A DNA stretch of 43,524 nucleotides, from positions 1-43,524 of the forward strand of contig NZ_CAKTTZ010000018.1 of NCBI RefSeq assembly GCF_934617235.1, read 5' to 3'. The DNA comes from an uncultured Ellagibacter sp. Its GTDB lineage: Bacteria > Actinomycetota > Coriobacteriia > Coriobacteriales > Eggerthellaceae. A program made the translations under genes and the position numbers. The notes beneath the pieces were generated by a model. The model had not been told where the DNA came from and searched no databases. It saw only the letters and a list, made by a program, of their open reading frames with translations. Shown here one piece after another: positions 25,042-33,323 of this stretch; position 1 is the first letter of the stretch, and every line of letters begins with the position of its first letter.

Positions 25042-25965
25042 GTGCCGTTGACGTCCGAGAGACATACCGCCGAGCCTGTGCAGCCTGTTGAGGGGCGCGC
25101 GGGCGCCGATGCGCGCAAGGCGCAGACGAGTGCGCAGCCCGACGGGAATTCCCCTCGCGGCGTCTTCGTCACGTTCGAAGGCGGCGACGGCGTGGGGAAA
25201 TCGACCCATATCCGCTATGTCGCCGAGGAACTTCGCCGTGCGGGGCGCGAGGTCGTGTGCCTGCGCGAGCCCGGCGGCACGAGCGTTGGCGAATCGCTTC
25301 GGGCGATGGTGCTCGACCCGGCAAACGGGCAGATATCGAGCGAGGCCGAGCTTTTGATCTACGAGGCCGCACGCGCCCAGCTGGTCTGCGAAGTGATTCG
25401 CCCCGCCCTCGAGAGGGGCGCGGTGGTGCTTTGCGACCGCTTCTTCGACTCGACGATCGCCTATCAGGCCTACGGGCGCGGCCTCCCGATCGACTTCGTA
25501 CGCCGCGCGAACCTGTTCGCCACCGGCGGAATCGTTCCCGACCGCACCATTCTGCTTGTGTACGGCAATGCACGTGCAAGCCTTGCCCGCGCGACCGGGG
25601 CAGGCGAGGGGGACCGGATGGAGCAGGCAGGGGAAGCGTTCCACACGCGTGTGAACAAGGCGTTTCTGAAACTTGCCAAGCGCGACCCGAAGCGGATTCG
25701 CGTCGTTCGCTCGCAGTCGTCGCGCAAGGCGACTGCCGCCGCCGTTGCGGGCGAGCTCGCCGATCTTCTGCCCGAGCTTTCCCCTTGCGAGGGCGAGTCT
25801 GCCTGCGCAGATGGCCCTACTCGCGGCAAGGGCCCTGCTTGCGGAAAGGGCGCGCCGTCGTCTTCTTCTACTAAATCTCGAGATGAGAGGGCGAATTCGG
25901 GCAAGCACAGGTCGCGTTCGAGCCGTAACCGAGGCAATCGGGGACAAGGAGGACGCCGTGGCTGA
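25042..25965 (+). CDS. tmk: Thymidylate kinase with extended N- and C-termini
   Basis: 307 residues. The kinase core (about 38-250) phosphorylates dTMP to dTDP. It shows the P-loop FEGGDGVGKST near 45-55, the DR(F/Y) motif CDRFFDSTIAYQAYGRG, and a LID region at TGAGEGDRME. About 38 extra residues precede the core (GTG start), and a Ser/Arg/Gly-rich tail of about 55 residues follows it. The tail is encoded by DNA with internal hairpins and an imperfect 18-base tandem repeat. The stop overlaps the holB start. tmk-holB-ricT is a widely conserved order. Confidence 0.93.
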   Translation: MPLTSERHTAEPVQPVEGRAGADARKAQTSAQPDGNSPRGVFVTFEGGDGVGKSTHIRYVAEELRRAGREVVCLREPGGTSVGESLRAMVLDPANGQISSEAELLIYEAARAQLVCEVIRPALERGAVVLCDRFFDSTIAYQAYGRGLPIDFVRRANLFATGGIVPDRTILLVYGNARASLARATGAGEGDRMEQAGEAFHTRVNKAFLKLAKRDPKRIRVVRSQSSRKATAAAVAGELADLLPELSPCEGESACADGPTRGKGPACGKGAPSSSSTKSRDERANSGKHRSRSSRNRGNRGQGGRRG

Positions 25966-27109
25966 TGCGTTCGAGAACATCTTCGGCCAGCCCCAAGTAC
26001 GCGATTTTTTGCGTGCGAGTGTCCGTGGCGAGCACGTGAGCCAGGCGTATCTGTTCTGCGGCCCGGCGGGGTCGAACAAGACGGCGGCTGCATATGCGCT
26101 TGCCCAGGCGTGCCTGTGTCCCAAGGGCGCGAAGGGCCCGCGCGGTGGTTTGTGCGGCGCGTGCGATGCCTGCTCGCGCATCGCTCGGCGCAAGCATCCC
26201 GACGTGCGCTATTACGCGCCCGAGGGTGCGGGAGGCTATCTGGTCGAGCAGATTCGCGAAATCGTGTCGGATGTATCCTACGCTCCCATCCAGGCGAAGT
26301 TGAAGGTCTATATCCTCGATCGCGTGGATATGTTGGGCACTGCTGCGGCGAACGCGTTTTTGAAGACGCTCGAGGAGCCGCCGGCGAATGTGGTGATCAT
26401 CCTTTTGGGCCGTACGCGGGAAAGCGTGCTTCCCACGATCGTTTCGCGTTGCCAGGTCGTTCCCTTCCGTCATATCCCCGCAAGCGAGGCCGCGGGCATC
26501 ATCCGTCAGAACACGGGCGCCTCGCTCGAGACCGCGCGCATCGCCATCGAGGCATGCTCGGGCTCGATCACGCGGGCATGCGAATTTTTGAAGTCAAACG
26601 ATAGCCTCGCGTTTCGAAGAAGCGTGGTCGAAGCGATGTCGCGACTTGGCTCTGCTGACGATTGGGATATCATAGAGCTCGCTGCCGGCCTGGTGAGGGC
26701 GGCGAAGGCTCCGCTCGACGAGGTTCGCGCGGCACTTGAGGCCGAGCTTTCCGAGAACGCTGATTTCCTGGCCAAATCGGCGATCCGCCAAATCGAGGCG
26801 CGCAACAAGCGTCAGATTACCGCGAAGACGTCGCAGGCACTCCATCAGGTGTTTTCCATCGCGAGCTCATGGTTGCGCGACGTGATGGCAACCTGCGCCG
26901 GCACGCCTGAGCTTATCGTGAACGTCGACGTCAAGGCCCAGATCGAGGCGGCCGCCTCACGCACCGACGAGGCCCGTTGTGCGGCCGCGCTGGCGGCGCT
27001 GCGTAAAAGCGACGAGGCTATCTCGTATAATGTTTCCCTGGAAACGTGCATCGATGCGATGCTGTTTGAAGTAAGAGAGGTTCTGTATGGTTCGAGTCGC
27101 ACCTATTAG
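25958..27109 (+). CDS. holB: DNA polymerase III delta' subunit (HolB)
   Basis: 383 residues, a clamp-loader AAA+ subunit. The Walker A site is altered (GPAGSNKTAA, Asn before Lys-Thr), as expected for delta', which need not bind ATP. A four-cysteine zinc module (CLCPKG...LCGACDAC) follows, then AFLKTLEEPP and the SRC motif (TIVSRCQVVPFR). The C-terminal collar domain matches. GTG 25958 has AAGGAGGA at 25946-25953 and overlaps tmk by 8 bases. The end overlaps ricT by 23 bases. Confidence 0.9.
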   Translation: MADAFENIFGQPQVRDFLRASVRGEHVSQAYLFCGPAGSNKTAAAYALAQACLCPKGAKGPRGGLCGACDACSRIARRKHPDVRYYAPEGAGGYLVEQIREIVSDVSYAPIQAKLKVYILDRVDMLGTAAANAFLKTLEEPPANVVIILLGRTRESVLPTIVSRCQVVPFRHIPASEAAGIIRQNTGASLETARIAIEACSGSITRACEFLKSNDSLAFRRSVVEAMSRLGSADDWDIIELAAGLVRAAKAPLDEVRAALEAELSENADFLAKSAIRQIEARNKRQITAKTSQALHQVFSIASSWLRDVMATCAGTPELIVNVDVKAQIEAAASRTDEARCAAALAALRKSDEAISYNVSLETCIDAMLFEVREVLYGSSRTY

Positions 27110-28532
27110 GCTCGCGTTCAATCCCCGCACGCTGTGGTTCGACCCGCGTGATTTGGATATCCATAACGGCGACGACGTGGTGGTGCTCACCGCGCGCGGC
27201 GTCGAGTTCGGCAAAGCTGCCGGAGACGTGTTCGAAATCGACGATGACCAGGTGAAGAAGCTGAAGTCGCCGCTCAAGCCCGTGAAGCGCATCGCTACGC
27301 CCGAAGACGTGGAGCGCGCCGCTGAGATGGAGCGTTTGGGCCGCGAGGCGCTGCCCATCTTCAAGGAGATGGCCGCCGAGGCGAACGAGGACATGCACCC
27401 CGTATCGGTGGAATATCTGCTCGAAGGCGACAAAGCGGTCTTCTACTTTGAGGCGGAGGAGCGCGTCGACTTTCGCGAGCTCGTGCGCAAACTCGCCTCG
27501 CGCTTCCATGTGCGCGTCGACATGCGCCAAATCGGCGTGCGCGATGAAGCGCGCATGGTCGGAGGACTCGGCCATTGCGGGCAGGAGCTGTGCTGCGCCC
27601 GATTGGGCGGCGAGTTCTGCCCCGTGTCCATCCGCATGGCCAAGGAGCAGGACCTCTCCCTCAACCCTCAGAAAATATCCGGCGTATGCGGCCGCCTTAT
27701 GTGCTGCTTGCGCTACGAATTCGACGCGTACAAGGATTTCAAGAGCCGCGCACCTAAGCAGAACGCCACGGTGAAAACGCCCGACGGCCCGGCGAAAGTT
27801 GTCGATTTGGACGTGCCGCGCGAGATCGTGTCGGTGCGCCTTGAGGGCGAGAAGCCTGTCCGCGTGCCCCTTTCCGCCTTCGATGCGCCCGAAGAGGGCA
27901 CGCGCCCGAACACGATCGGGCAGGAGGCGTGGGACGAGGCGAACGCTCCCGATGAGCCGGAGTTCATGTCCAACGCGCTTTTCTCGACCGACCAGTTCAC
28001 CGGCAGAGACAAGCTTGCAGAAGCGGGGAGCGTACGTCGCACGGGTTCCTCGAAGAACTCGCGCAAAGCTTCTGCAGACGAGCGCTCAAGCGAGGAGCCG
28101 CGCCGTGCACGCCGTCGTCGCTCCACCAAGGTTTCCGCCGAAAGCGAGCATGCTTCCAAGCAGGATTCTCGGGAGAAGAAGCAGGACAAGCAGGCCTCCC
28201 GCGGGTCTTCGAGCAAGCGAAAGCCGCGCCGTCGTCAGGACCAGAAGGCGGGCGAGTCCAAGCAGGGCAAGCAGTCGGCGGAGCGCTCGAGCAGGCAACA
28301 GAAGCCGCAACGCGTCAAGGAAGAGGGTAAGACCCAGCAAAAGAGCGGCCCCCGTCCTGGGCAGAAGTCTTCGGGATTGCGCGCGAAGCCGCAGAAGCAG
28401 TCTGCGGGAAGCCACCATCAGGGGGAGGGCGGTCATCAGCCTTCACAGGGTGGCGCGTCTTCCCAAAACGAGCATCGTCGTGCGCGTCGGCGCTCCCATA
28501 AGGCTGGCGGTAGCTCGCAGCCTGAAGCCTAA
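27087..28532 (+). CDS. ricT: PSP1-domain protein RicT (YaaT) with basic disordered tail
   Basis: 481 residues. The PSP1 domain covers about 1-270. The conserved cysteine set of RicT is intact: GLGHCGQELCCARLGGEFCP and SGVCGRLMCCLRYE. In Bacillus, RicT with RicA/RicF binds Fe-S clusters and influences RNase Y processing; RicA/F are not seen here. The last ~180 residues are Lys/Arg/Ser/Gln-rich, without hydrophobic order, and could bind RNA (inference). ATG 27087 lies inside the end of holB with AGAGAGG upstream. Confidence 0.9.
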   Translation: MVRVAPIRLAFNPRTLWFDPRDLDIHNGDDVVVLTARGVEFGKAAGDVFEIDDDQVKKLKSPLKPVKRIATPEDVERAAEMERLGREALPIFKEMAAEANEDMHPVSVEYLLEGDKAVFYFEAEERVDFRELVRKLASRFHVRVDMRQIGVRDEARMVGGLGHCGQELCCARLGGEFCPVSIRMAKEQDLSLNPQKISGVCGRLMCCLRYEFDAYKDFKSRAPKQNATVKTPDGPAKVVDLDVPREIVSVRLEGEKPVRVPLSAFDAPEEGTRPNTIGQEAWDEANAPDEPEFMSNALFSTDQFTGRDKLAEAGSVRRTGSSKNSRKASADERSSEEPRRARRRRSTKVSAESEHASKQDSREKKQDKQASRGSSSKRKPRRRQDQKAGESKQGKQSAERSSRQQKPQRVKEEGKTQQKSGPRPGQKSSGLRAKPQKQSAGSHHQGEGGHQPSQGGASSQNEHRRARRRSHKAGGSSQPEA

Positions 28533-28541
28533 GGAGTTAAG

Positions 28542-29996
28542 ATGCCGATCGATTATGCGCTGCTCACGGACTTGTACGAGATCACGATGGCTCAGGGTTA
28601 TCGGGAATCCGGACATGAGAATACCGAGGCGTGTTTCCACATGTATTTCCGTGACACGCCGTTCAGGGGTGGTTATGCCATCGCGTGCGGTATGGCCCAG
28701 CTTGCGGACATGGTGGATACCTACGGGTTTTCGGGCGAGGACATCGATTATCTTTCGAAGATTCCCGCCCCGGGTGGCGGTGTGCTGTTCGCCGCCGATT
28801 TCCTGGAATGGCTGCGCGATATTAAGTTGACGGTCGACATCGACGCCGTGCCCGAAGGCCAGGTGGTGTTCCCGAACGAGCCCCTCGTGCGCGTGACGGG
28901 CCCAATCATACAGTGTCAACTGCTTGAAGCCGCGCTTCTCAACTGCGTGAACTTCCAAACGCTCATCGCGACGAAGGCAGCGCGTGTGTGCCTGGCAGCG
29001 CAAGGTGCGCCCGTGGCCGAGTTCGGCCTGCGCCGTGCGCAAGGAGCGGGTGGCGGCCTGTGGGCATCGCGCGCGAGCATTGTGGGCGGCTGCTCTTCCA
29101 CCTCGAATGTGCTTGCGGGCAAGATGTTCAACCTTCCCGTGTCGGGCACGCATGCTCATTCGTGGGTCATGGCGTTTCCGAGCGAGCTTGAGGCGTTTCG
29201 TGCGTATGCCGAGGCATTCCCCAAGAACTGCACGCTGCTCGTGGACACCTACAACGTCGAGCAAGGCATCGATAATGCGATCACCGTCGGGCTCGAAATG
29301 CGCGAGCGCGGCGAGAAGCTCTCGGGAATCCGCATCGACTCGGGCGACTTAGCGTGGCTTGCCAAGATGGCCCGGCGCAAGCTCGATGCGGCGGGGCTCA
29401 CCGATTGCGGCATCGTGCTCTCCAACGACCTCGACGAATACACGATTCAGTCGATTCTTGAAGAGGGCGCCCAGGTGAGCGCCTGGGGTGTGGGCACGAA
29501 GCTGGCTTGCGCCTACGATCAGCCTACCCTTGGCGGCGTCTACAAGCTCTCCGCGACGCGCAAGCCGGGCGGCGAGTGGGTCGATCACCTGAAAATTTCC
29601 GAGTCGGCCAAAAAGCTCACGTTCCCCGGCGTTCTCGACGTGCGCCGCTACTATCATGAGGACGGTCATATCGCAGGTGATATGGTGTTCGACACCAACG
29701 CCGGCGTGCAGGAGTGCGAGACGATTGTCGACCCGCTCGACTCGCTGCGCCGCAAGCGCCTCGGCGGCAAGCGCTTTGAGACGCTGCTTGCGCCGCTTGC
29801 CCGCAACGGCAAGACCGTGCTCGCGCCTGAATTCCGCAATGCGCTCGCCGCACGGGAGCGCGCAAGGGCGGGGCTTGCCACGCTTGACGAGAGCCAGAAA
29901 CGCATGCTCAACCCGCATTCGTATCCGGTGGGGCTCGAGCGCGGGCTGTTCGACCATCGAAGCGATCTGGTGGCGAAACTGCGCGGGTTCGAATAA
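28542..29996 (+). CDS. pncB: Nicotinate phosphoribosyltransferase
   Basis: 484 residues; converts nicotinate and PRPP to NaMN in NAD salvage. Family landmarks: LTDLYEITMAQGY at the N-terminus, EFGLRRAQG, GTHAHSW with the catalytic-loop histidine, VDTYNVEQGI, and GIRIDSGDLAWL. The tail corresponds to the longer Gram-positive form (GERGLFD-like, here LERGLFDHRSDL). TAAGGAG precedes ATG 28542, which lies 9 bases after ricT. Confidence 0.94.
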   Translation: MPIDYALLTDLYEITMAQGYRESGHENTEACFHMYFRDTPFRGGYAIACGMAQLADMVDTYGFSGEDIDYLSKIPAPGGGVLFAADFLEWLRDIKLTVDIDAVPEGQVVFPNEPLVRVTGPIIQCQLLEAALLNCVNFQTLIATKAARVCLAAQGAPVAEFGLRRAQGAGGGLWASRASIVGGCSSTSNVLAGKMFNLPVSGTHAHSWVMAFPSELEAFRAYAEAFPKNCTLLVDTYNVEQGIDNAITVGLEMRERGEKLSGIRIDSGDLAWLAKMARRKLDAAGLTDCGIVLSNDLDEYTIQSILEEGAQVSAWGVGTKLACAYDQPTLGGVYKLSATRKPGGEWVDHLKISESAKKLTFPGVLDVRRYYHEDGHIAGDMVFDTNAGVQECETIVDPLDSLRRKRLGGKRFETLLAPLARNGKTVLAPEFRNALAARERARAGLATLDESQKRMLNPHSYPVGLERGLFDHRSDLVAKLRGFE

Positions 29997-30058
29997 CGGG
30001 TGCGATTTGAGAACTCCGGCGCTGCGACGATCGGCGCCGTATGAGAAGAGGAGAATGG

Positions 30059-30982
30059 ATGCCAGCTTGCAACCTAATTATCGATTCCTGCTGCGATTTG
30101 CCCTTTGACGTGGTCGATCGCGAAGGCGTCGAGTTGATAGAGTTTCCCTACATTGCCGGCGACGGCGAGCATGCCGACGACATGTATCGCTCGCGCTCGG
30201 CGCATGACTTCTTCGATTCGATGCGCAACGGCGACGAGCCCTCGACGGCCCAAGTTCCGATTACGGTGTACCAAGACGTGTTCACCCGCGCAATTGAATC
30301 AGGCGTTCCGACAGTGTGCCTGAGCTTTTCAAGCGGCCTGTCCGGCAGCTACAACACCGCTATGATCATCCGCGACCAGCTTGTGGCCGAGCATCCCGAC
30401 GCCGAGCTGTACGTGGTCGACACGCTGTTGGCATCGATTGCCGAAGGATTTTTGGTCTATGAGGCCATTCGCCAGCGTGACCGGGGTCTTACCGCCAAGG
30501 AGATGGTTGAATGGGCCGAGGAAGCGCGCTACTACATCGACGCCGAGTTCATGGTCGAGGACCTCGAGGCGCTTCGCCGCGGCGGTCGCATCCCCGCCTC
30601 GGTTGCGCTCGCTGGATCGAAGCTCGACGTGAAGCCGCTGCTCAACATCGCGCTCGATGGCAAGCTTTCGCTCACTGGTGTCGCGCGCGGACGGAAGAAG
30701 GGCATCAAGCAGCTCGCGGAGTATTACGCGAAGCACGTCGCGGACGAAGGGGCCGCCCGCTTCGCCGTCATCGGCAACGCCGACTGCCCGAAGGATGCCG
30801 ATCGTCTGAAAGAGGCTCTTTCGAAGATTGATGAGAATATCTTGTTCCTGGAGAGCAGCATCGGCCCGGTCATCGGCTCGCATGTGGGACCGGGGATGCT
30901 CGCCGTGGTGTTTTGGGGCAAGGACCGCCGCGAAGAGCTTTCTGTGGCAGACCGTATCGCACGTAAAGTGAAAGGCAATTAG
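30059..30982 (+). CDS. DegV-family fatty-acid-binding protein
   Basis: 307 residues, DegV/FakB type. These proteins hold a fatty acid for phosphorylation by FakA. Visible: the opening LIIDSCCDLP, the AQVP turn (EPSTAQVPITVY), the FSSGLSGSYNTA motif, and ALRRGGRIPASVALAGSKLDVKPLL, which lines the lipid pocket. The frame runs up to 30041, but ATG 30059 with AGAGGAG at 30047-30053 fits the family start. No fakA is in the window. Confidence 0.9.
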   Translation: MPACNLIIDSCCDLPFDVVDREGVELIEFPYIAGDGEHADDMYRSRSAHDFFDSMRNGDEPSTAQVPITVYQDVFTRAIESGVPTVCLSFSSGLSGSYNTAMIIRDQLVAEHPDAELYVVDTLLASIAEGFLVYEAIRQRDRGLTAKEMVEWAEEARYYIDAEFMVEDLEALRRGGRIPASVALAGSKLDVKPLLNIALDGKLSLTGVARGRKKGIKQLAEYYAKHVADEGAARFAVIGNADCPKDADRLKEALSKIDENILFLESSIGPVIGSHVGPGMLAVVFWGKDRREELSVADRIARKVKGN

Positions 30983-30990
30983 GGGGTCCC

Positions 30991-31923
30991 ATGCGTTATA
31001 TCTTTTTCGGTGACGAGAACTTTCACGATGATATCGCCGTGCGCTTGGCGAACACCGGCTTCGAGCGCTGCGCCGACATCGAGGAAGCGAGCGCCGTCAT
31101 CACGTTTTGCACCTCGCAATCAGCGCTGGAGGATGCGTACTTCGATGAAGGAGGCTTCGTCCAGGCGGCGCATCCTGGGGCTGTGCTCATCGACTTCTCG
31201 GCTTCGACGCCCGGCTTCGCGCGCGAACTCGGTGCAGTTGCCACAGTGAGCGATTTGGGTTTTGTCGAGGCGCCGATCGCCCTTGAGGACATGCTCGACC
31301 CGCGTCCCTTCGAACAGGAGAACCTCGTTTGCTACGTTGCGGGTGAAGAGGACGCTGTGGCTGCGGCGCGTGGGCTGATCGACGCGGTGTGCGGTCGCGT
31401 GGTGAACTGCGGTGCTGCGGGAACGGCCCAGCTCATGCGTGCAGTTCGTACCTTGCAGGAGGCTGCCGCGGTAGTCTCCGCAATCGAGGCGAACGCGTTG
31501 GTCCGCGCCGCACATCGTGCCGCTTTGGGGAACGGCCTCTCCGATGTTGCGATTTCTGGCCTCTCCGAGCCCGCCGAGCGAATGCTCGAGGCGGTTCGCG
31601 AAAAGCGTTACGAAGGCTCGTTCACCGCTGAGATGTTCCTCTCGGAGCTGCAGGCAGCGCTCGCGAGTGCCGATGATGCTGATCTTATTCTTCCGCAGGC
31701 GGAATCGACGATGCACCTCGTTGAGCTGCTCGAGGTGATCGGAGGCTCCTTCAAGTCGCCGGCAGCCCTGGCGTTGGTTTACGGCGAGGAGGCCGAATGC
31801 GCCGAGAACGGCCTTGACTGGTCGCGTGCCGAGGAAGCATATGGTCAGGGCGCTGACGATGACGACGACTGCGGTTGTGGTCATCACCACGATCACGGCG
31901 GATTCGGATATTCAGCGAACTAA
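30991..31923 (+). CDS. NAD(P)-binding dehydrogenase of the 6-phosphogluconate/3-hydroxyisobutyrate type with His/Asp tail
   Basis: 310 residues. The N-terminal Rossmann-like part (MRYIFFGDENFHDDIAVRL) has lost the standard GxGxxG. Family landmarks remain weakly: VLIDFSASTPGFAREL, VEAPI, and the helix GAAGTAQLMRAVRTLQEAA at the usual substrate-lysine position. The C-terminus ends in an unusual metal-binding-like tail (DDDDDCGCGHHHDHGG). The substrate is unknown, and the degenerate nucleotide loop makes activity uncertain. It starts 8 bases after the DegV gene. Confidence 0.65.
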   Translation: MRYIFFGDENFHDDIAVRLANTGFERCADIEEASAVITFCTSQSALEDAYFDEGGFVQAAHPGAVLIDFSASTPGFARELGAVATVSDLGFVEAPIALEDMLDPRPFEQENLVCYVAGEEDAVAAARGLIDAVCGRVVNCGAAGTAQLMRAVRTLQEAAAVVSAIEANALVRAAHRAALGNGLSDVAISGLSEPAERMLEAVREKRYEGSFTAEMFLSELQAALASADDADLILPQAESTMHLVELLEVIGGSFKSPAALALVYGEEAECAENGLDWSRAEEAYGQGADDDDDCGCGHHHDHGGFGYSAN

Positions 31924-32101
31924 GCTTGGCTGCTCTGGCTACGATTCGCGTGAATGCCGCGAATTGAGTTGACCTGTCCGCTCGGGAGCATGCGGCACTG
32001 CCTCCGTGATCCTGGGCTTCCAGTATTGGCTGTTCTTGATGTGCTGCTCGGCTAATTCGGCGGGTTCGGGCGCTCAGCGAGTTTACGTCGGGCTCGTCCG
32101 C

Positions 32102-32188
32102 TTGCGAGTACTCGGCGCCACCTCCGTGCTCAGACAGTCCTCGCTGCGCTGCGGAACTGCGCGCGGAGGCAGCTCCGAATACTCGCAG
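32102..32188. repeat. Palindromic element, copy 2
   Basis: Outer arms GCGAGTACTCGG (32104-32115) and CCGAATACTCGC (32175-32186) pair with one mismatch. Inner CCTCCG/CGGAGG pairs as well. The core (GTGCTCAGACAGTCC ... GCGGAACTGCGCGCGGAGG) matches copy 1 and the inverted copy 3. The centre is shorter than in the other copies and lacks the variable hairpin. Confidence 0.75.
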
Positions 32189-32226
32189 GCTGCATATTGC
32201 GGCTTGACCTGATGGACGGAATAGCT

Positions 32227-32343
32227 GTTTCGACGAGTCGAGAATTGCCTCCGCGCGCAGTTCCGCACGACGCGAACAGTCCAGTGGACTGTTCGTCAAA
32301 GTAGGAATGTTTGAGCACGGAGGTAATCTCGGCTTGTCGAAAC
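32227..32343. repeat. Palindromic element, copy 3 (inverted)
   Basis: Long arms, 32227-32253 against 32318-32343, pair over about 26 positions with a few mismatches and one bulge. A central perfect hairpin lies at 32273-32295 (core GAACAGTCCA). Read on the minus strand, the core shows CCTCCGTGCTCAAACATTCC and CGTGCGGAACTGCGCGCGG, matching copies 1 and 2. It ends 11 bases before the start codon of the radical SAM gene, so it forms that gene's leader. Confidence 0.75.
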
Positions 32344-32354
32344 GACGGGAATGA

Positions 32355-33323
32355 ATGATGTCTCAAAGCGAAATTGACATATCTTCTTGCAACCTTTGCC
32401 CTCGCGCGTGCGGAGCTGACCGCAGTGCGGGGGCTCGTGGTGTTTGCGGGGCTGACGGGCGCCTTCGCATTGCTCGTGCTGCGCTGCACTTCTGGGAAGA
32501 GCCGCCGATCAGCGGCACGCACGGCTCGGGAACGGTGTTCTTCTCGTGGTGTCCGCTTCGCTGCGTCTATTGCCAGAACGCCGTCATCGCTGATGGGGAA
32601 GCGGGGGCGGAGATATCGATTGAACGCTTGGCGCAGATCTATTCTGAACTTCAGGCAAAAGGCGCGCTGAATATCAACCTCGTGACGCCGACTCATTATG
32701 CGCCGCATGCGCGCGTGGCGCTCGATATTGCGCGGGCGCAAGGGATGGACCTTCCCATCGTTTGGAACACCTCGGGGTACGAGACGGTTCGCGCCGTCCG
32801 CGAAAACCGAGGGTATGCGGATGTGTATCTCGCCGATTTCAAGTATGCGTCTTCTGAGCTGGCTGCCCGATATTCAAAGGCTCCTGACTATCCGCAGGTC
32901 GCTCTCAATGCGATTTCCGCCATGGTTGATGAGGTGGGCAATCCTTGCTTCGACGAATACGAGGGCGATGAGCGCATGACGCGCGGGGTGGTGGTACGTC
33001 ATCTGATGCTGCCTGGTGCCCTTGAGGATTCCATGCGCGTGGTGCAAACGGTATGGGAGCATTTCGGCAGCTCAGTTCTGCTCTCGATTATGAGCCAGTA
33101 CACTCCCGTTTTGTCGGATAGCGCCAAGTCGGGCGACGCCTGGGCCTGCCGCGAGCTTGAACGCCGCCCCGAACTTGCCCGTCGCGTTCCCGATGAGGAC
33201 TATGAGCGGCTGCTCGATTTTGCCGACTCGCTCGGAATCGAGGATTATTTCTGGCAGGAGGGTGGCGCTGCCGAGGAGAGCTTCATTCCCGCCTTCGACC
33301 TCGAGGGCGTGTTGAGCGAATAG
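32355..33323 (+). CDS. Radical SAM protein, pyruvate formate-lyase activating enzyme-like
   Basis: 322 residues. The cluster motif is CPLRCVYC (CX3CX2C) near 66-73, inside GTVFFSWCPLRCVYCQN, typical of PflA-related proteins. An additional N-terminal CNLCPRACGADR...GVCG segment could hold a second metal site. The rest is a radical SAM half-barrel (VTPTHYAPHAR, IVWNTSGYE, DVYLADFKY). The target is unknown, and no glycyl-radical enzyme is in the window. ATG 32355 (or 32358) follows GACGGGA. The last 79 bases overlap the convergent gene. Confidence 0.85.
   Translation: MMSQSEIDISSCNLCPRACGADRSAGARGVCGADGRLRIARAALHFWEEPPISGTHGSGTVFFSWCPLRCVYCQNAVIADGEAGAEISIERLAQIYSELQAKGALNINLVTPTHYAPHARVALDIARAQGMDLPIVWNTSGYETVRAVRENRGYADVYLADFKYASSELAARYSKAPDYPQVALNAISAMVDEVGNPCFDEYEGDERMTRGVVVRHLMLPGALEDSMRVVQTVWEHFGSSVLLSIMSQYTPVLSDSAKSGDAWACRELERRPELARRVPDEDYERLLDFADSLGIEDYFWQEGGAAEESFIPAFDLEGVLSE

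Larger units (their letters stand above)
31924..32354. other. Intergenic region rich in palindromic elements, no gene
   Basis: About 430 bases between the dehydrogenase and the radical SAM gene. No frame has family features. It contains two copies of the palindromic element (separate entries) and a short TGCCGC/GCGGCA inverted repeat (31955-31960, 31992-31997). A further CCTCCGTG at 32001-32008 may be the remnant of another element. Confidence 0.7.

Noticed and set aside
23875..26193. 772-codon minus-strand frame opposite malic enzyme and tmk
   Set aside because: Covers three certain genes in antisense; typical GC-rich artefact.
32102..32343. CRISPR array or insertion sequence
   Set aside because: No regularly spaced identical repeats and no transposase or cas gene; the copies are palindromic elements with variable arms.
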